From: Bacillota bacterium
GTDB lineage: Bacteria > Bacillota > Clostridia > Acetivibrionales > DSM-2933
Direction: 5' to 3'
NCBI GenBank assembly: GCA_030705945.1
Contig: JAUZPS010000048.1
Location: forward strand, 1-16,089
DNA: 16,089 nt
Positions 13,858 through 16,089 of this stretch are shown one piece after another. Under the pieces are notes generated by a model that was given only the letters and a program-made list of their open reading frames with translations, did no database searches and was not told where the DNA came from. The number at the start of each line of letters is the position of its first letter. Positions within the stretch are counted from its first letter, which is position 1. Position numbers and translations under genes: made by a program.

Positions 13858-15417
13858 CTATTTTGCATATTCAATAGCTCTAACTTCTCTTATTACATTA
13901 ACTTTGATCTGACCTGGGTACTCAAGCTCGCTTTCAATTTTCTTGACAATTTCACGAGACATCATTATCATACCTTCATCAGTAACGTCTTCAGGCTTAA
14001 CCATTATCCTGACTTCTCTACCCGCTTGAATTGCAAATGACTTTTCAACCCCCGTGAAAGAATTAGCAATTTCTTCGAGTTTTTCGAGACGTTTAATATA
14101 TGATTCCAAAGTTTCTCTTCTTGCTCCAGGCCTTGCCGCAGAAATAGAGTCTGCCGCCTGAACAAGGACTGCTACAATTGTTGTAGCTTCAACATCACCA
14201 TGGTGTGATAAAATCGCGCTGATAACGTCGTTGTTTTCTTTATACTTCTTTGCAAGATCAGCGCCAATAGTAACATGAGAACCTTCTATCTCATGATCCA
14301 CTGCTTTCCCTATATCGTGCAGTAAACCCGCTCTTTTCGCAAGAGTAACATCTACACCGAGTTCTGCAGCCATTAATCCCGCCAGTTGCGCAACTTCAAT
14401 TGAATGATTCAACACATTCTGTCCGTAGCTTGTCCTGAATCTTAGCTTACCTAAAAGCTTAATAACTTCAGGATGCAATCCGTGGATGCCTGTTTCGAAT
14501 GTAGCGCGGTCACCTTCCTGACGGATTGTATTTTCAACTTCTTTCTTAGCCTTTTCAACCATTTCTTCAATCCTTGCGGGATGTATTCTTCCATCAAGGA
14601 TAAGTTTTTCAAGGGTAATTCTAGCCACTTCTCTTCTTATCGGATCAAAACCTGATAAAATAACTGCTTCCGGTGTATCATCGATAATAAGATCAATTCC
14701 TGTCAGTGTTTCCAAAGTTCTGATATTACGTCCTTCACGACCTATTATTCTTCCCTTCATTTCATCGTTAGGAAGTGGAACAACAGATACTGTAATTTCT
14801 GAAGCATGATCAGCCGCGCATTTCTGAATCGAGCAGGCAATTATATCCTTAGCCTTTTTATCAGCTTCTTCCTTTGCCTTAGCTTCGATTTCTTTAATCA
14901 AAATAGCAGCTTCATGCTTTACTTCACTCTCAATATTTCTAAGCAAATATTCCTTTGCGTCATCTACTGAAAGTCCGGATATTCTCTCTAATTCTTCAGT
15001 TTGCTTTTTCTGAATTTCAAGTGTCTTATCCTGTAGGGCTTGCACATCTTTTGTCTTTTTGTTGAGCTGTTCATCCTTCTGTTCGAGAGTCTCCATCTTG
15101 CGGTCAAGAGTTTCTTCTTTCTGCACAAGTCTTCTCTCAAGCCTCTGAACTTCATTTCTTCTGTCTCTTATTTCTTTTTCAAGCGTATCCTTGCTCTTAT
15201 GAATTTCTTCCTTCGCTTCAAGGAGAACTTCTCTTTTTTTGCTTTCAGCTTGCTTAGCAGCTTCGTTTAATATCTTAGCCGCTTCGTTTTCAGCACCGCC
15301 AATTTTTTCTTCAGCTTGTTTCTTCCTGAATTGAATTCCCAACTTGAAAAATATAAATGAAAAAATTGCTCCAATTCCAAGACCAATTGCTAAACCTATA
15401 AATATTATGGTACACAC
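13858..15417 (-). CDS. rny: Ribonuclease Y
   Basis: A 519-residue membrane-anchored endoribonuclease (B. subtilis RNase Y is 520), which starts much of mRNA decay in Firmicutes. One N-terminal membrane helix (about 3-25) is followed by a long charged coiled coil (about 30-160), a KH RNA-binding domain with GRIIGREGRN from G222, and an HD domain with the metal-binding H367-D368 in LLHDIGK. It ends in a conserved C-terminal region (KVNVIREVRAIEYAK). Start codon choice is a problem: the only ATG/GTG/TTG codon before the membrane helix is GTG 15415-15417, whose first base is the last G of the AAGGAGG ribosome site. Spacing would favour an ATA three codons later. It has a strong promoter and a strong terminator, so it probably forms its own transcript. 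Confidence 0.96.
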   Translation of the reverse strand: MCTIIFIGLAIGLGIGAIFSFIFFKLGIQFRKKQAEEKIGGAENEAAKILNEAAKQAESKKREVLLEAKEEIHKSKDTLEKEIRDRRNEVQRLERRLVQKEETLDRKMETLEQKDEQLNKKTKDVQALQDKTLEIQKKQTEELERISGLSVDDAKEYLLRNIESEVKHEAAILIKEIEAKAKEEADKKAKDIIACSIQKCAADHASEITVSVVPLPNDEMKGRIIGREGRNIRTLETLTGIDLIIDDTPEAVILSGFDPIRREVARITLEKLILDGRIHPARIEEMVEKAKKEVENTIRQEGDRATFETGIHGLHPEVIKLLGKLRFRTSYGQNVLNHSIEVAQLAGLMAAELGVDVTLAKRAGLLHDIGKAVDHEIEGSHVTIGADLAKKYKENNDVISAILSHHGDVEATTIVAVLVQAADSISAARPGARRETLESYIKRLEKLEEIANSFTGVEKSFAIQAGREVRIMVKPEDVTDEGMIMMSREIVKKIESELEYPGQIKVNVIREVRAIEYAK

Positions 15418-15423
15418 CTCCTT
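15417..15423 (-). promoter_or_regulatory. Ribosome binding site overlapping the rny GTG
   Basis: AAGGAGG is a full anti-Shine-Dalgarno match, yet the in-frame GTG shares its last G, leaving no spacer. The next codons are TGT, ACC, ATA, ATA. The first ATA (15406-15408) sits 8 nt after AAGGAGG, the usual distance. Confidence 0.75.
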
Positions 15424-15447
15424 GTTATTCAGTTTTCAATGGACAGT

Positions 15448-15478
15448 TGCTAATGTATGAAAAATATACGTGTTAGCA
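15448..15478 (-). other. Hairpin in the rny leader
   Basis: TGCTAA (15448-15453) pairs with TTAGCA (15473-15478), with weaker AT and GT pairs inward. It lies within the predicted 5' leader, just downstream of the promoter. It could protect or regulate the transcript of RNase Y itself. This rests on one stem only. Confidence 0.35.
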
Positions 15479-15485
15479 TAAAATC

Positions 15486-15514
15486 ATTGTAAACTTTTTT
15501 AAAATTTATGTCAA
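15486..15514 (-). promoter_or_regulatory. Sigma-A promoter of rny
   Basis: On the minus strand, a perfect TTGACA (15509-15514), 17 nt, then TACAAT (15486-15491). The leader would be about 60 nt long, ending in the AAGGAGG site. The gap 15418-15658 otherwise shows no gene. Confidence 0.85.
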
Positions 15515-15658
15515 GAATTAAATTGATACAAGCACTAACCGCCAAAGGTTTTACGGCTATATCCGGCATATTTAGGAAGTTATTTTTTAAGGTTGGAATT
15601 ATTACGAACTTTCTATTAAAAAGGCGCTGATTAAAAGAGCTCAATTAATCCTTGCTTT

Positions 15659-15793
15659 TTATTCTTTATTTGTCTCTCTTTCACTTCCTGTCTTAGCAGA
15701 AACTACTAACGCAGCATACACAAAGCCTAAAAACCCTCCCATAAAAAAACCCCCTAAAAAAAATAAAATTGCCATTATTTCACCAGATTTCAC
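15659..15793 (-). CDS. Small membrane protein, 44 residues, DUF3789-like
   Basis: A short open frame from GTG 15791-15793 to TAA 15659-15661. AGGGG lies 6 nt before the GTG; an internal ATG at codon 7 is an alternative. It has one glycine-rich membrane helix (AILFFLGGFFMGGFLGFVYAALVV) and a short polar tail (SAKTGSERETNKE). This single-helix layout with GG.F.GG.LG spacing resembles small DUF3789-type proteins that are common in Firmicutes, whose function is unknown; the family link is by eye only. The rny promoter lies about 145 bp downstream, so it is a separate unit. The upstream region (15794-15967) has no gene; it holds an 8-bp inverted pair AAAGATTG/CAATCTTT (15894-15901 and 15944-15951). 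Confidence 0.62.
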   Translation of the reverse strand: MKSGEIMAILFFLGGFFMGGFLGFVYAALVVSAKTGSERETNKE

Positions 15794-15967
15794 ACTTAAC
15801 CCCTAATAAAAATCTATGCTTTCAAATATAAAACAATACTTTGTCTCTTTCTATTTGATGTAAATTTCATTTTTCGTGGCATGAATAACTGATAAAGATT
15901 GTATTGGCTTTATATAAAGATCTTTCCTACTTGAAAAATAAACCAATCTTTTTTTATAAATTTTCTA

Positions 15968-15996
15968 TTGCAATGCTTTATATATTGCGCTATAAT
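15968..15996 (+). promoter_or_regulatory. Promoter of tRNA-Gln
   Basis: TTGCAA (15968-15973), exactly 17 nt, then a perfect TATAAT (15991-15996). The tRNA begins 19 bp further on, leaving a short 5' leader for RNase P to remove. Confidence 0.85.
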
Positions 15997-16014
15997 ATCC
16001 TTTGTCGCGAGTAT

Positions 16015-16088
16015 TGCGGGATTGTGTAAGGGTAGCACTACTGACTCTGGCTCAGTCTGTCTGGGTTCGAATCCTAGTCCCGCAGCCA
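16015..16088 (+). tRNA. tRNA-Gln (anticodon CUG)
   Basis: A complete cloverleaf. The acceptor stem TGCGGGA/TCCCGCA pairs fully. The D arm has GTG/CAC around a loop with GGGTAG. The anticodon stem is ACTGA/TCAGT with a 7-base loop CTCTGGC, giving anticodon CTG (reads CAG). The T arm is CTGGG/CCTAG around TTCGAAT. The discriminator is G, as usual for glutamine, and CCA is encoded (16086-16088). It has its own promoter and nothing else follows within the window, so whether it leads a tRNA cluster is unknown. Confidence 0.95.
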
Positions 16089-16089
16089 A

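Noticed and set aside
15450..15644. Open frame of 64 codons on the minus strand upstream of rny
   Set aside because: It starts at TTG, has a composition unlike a real protein, and runs through the strong rny promoter (15486-15514) and leader hairpin.

Overview
This window looks like chromosome from a low-GC, spore-forming, anaerobic member of the Clostridia. The evidence is AT-rich intergenic DNA, strong GGAGG-type Shine-Dalgarno sites, TTG starts, two sporulation genes (spoVS and a spoIIIAD homologue) and an [FeFe]-hydrogenase-like sensor. No genus is claimed. Almost everything is on the minus strand; only an MFS transporter, a tRNA-Gln and possibly the tail of a gene at the left edge are on plus.

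Layout. 1-250: possible gene tail, then two palindromic repeats. 255-1559: CNNM/CorC-HlyC membrane protein. 1600-2081: a 500-bp gap filled with repeat copies. 2083-3981: soluble sensor with ferredoxin, hydrogenase-like and chemoreceptor signalling domains. 4142-5944: B12-binding-type radical SAM protein with a near-consensus promoter. 6075-6461: stand-alone SpoIIIAD homologue. 6515-6783: repeat cluster. 6806-9578: ligA and an M50B-type membrane protein, 61 bp apart. 9752-10174: membrane protein with an internal duplication. 10531-11904: MFS transporter on plus. 11905-12351: gene-free convergent gap with a 172-bp foldable palindrome. 12352-15417: spoVS, a YmdB-family phosphoesterase gene and rny, the same order as in Bacillus subtilis. 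15659-15793: a 44-residue membrane peptide. 16015-16088: tRNA-Gln(CUG).

The right-hand block ties RNA turnover (RNase Y, with YmdB as neighbour and reported partner) to the stationary-phase sporulation gene spoVS, which has an exact match to the sigma-H promoter consensus.

The most unusual feature is a family of short palindromic repeats, called A here. Five larger copies and at least two fragments lie only between genes, all in one orientation. Four of the larger copies begin 17-62 bp upstream of a minus-strand start codon. Three of the four full copies carry an extended -10 box (TGATATAAT) pointing at that gene, and the fourth has one base changed in it. Two further palindromic families, B and C, and a 178-bp MITE-like element are interleaved with them. 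I infer small non-autonomous mobile elements that may have become promoters or untranslated leaders; this is untested.
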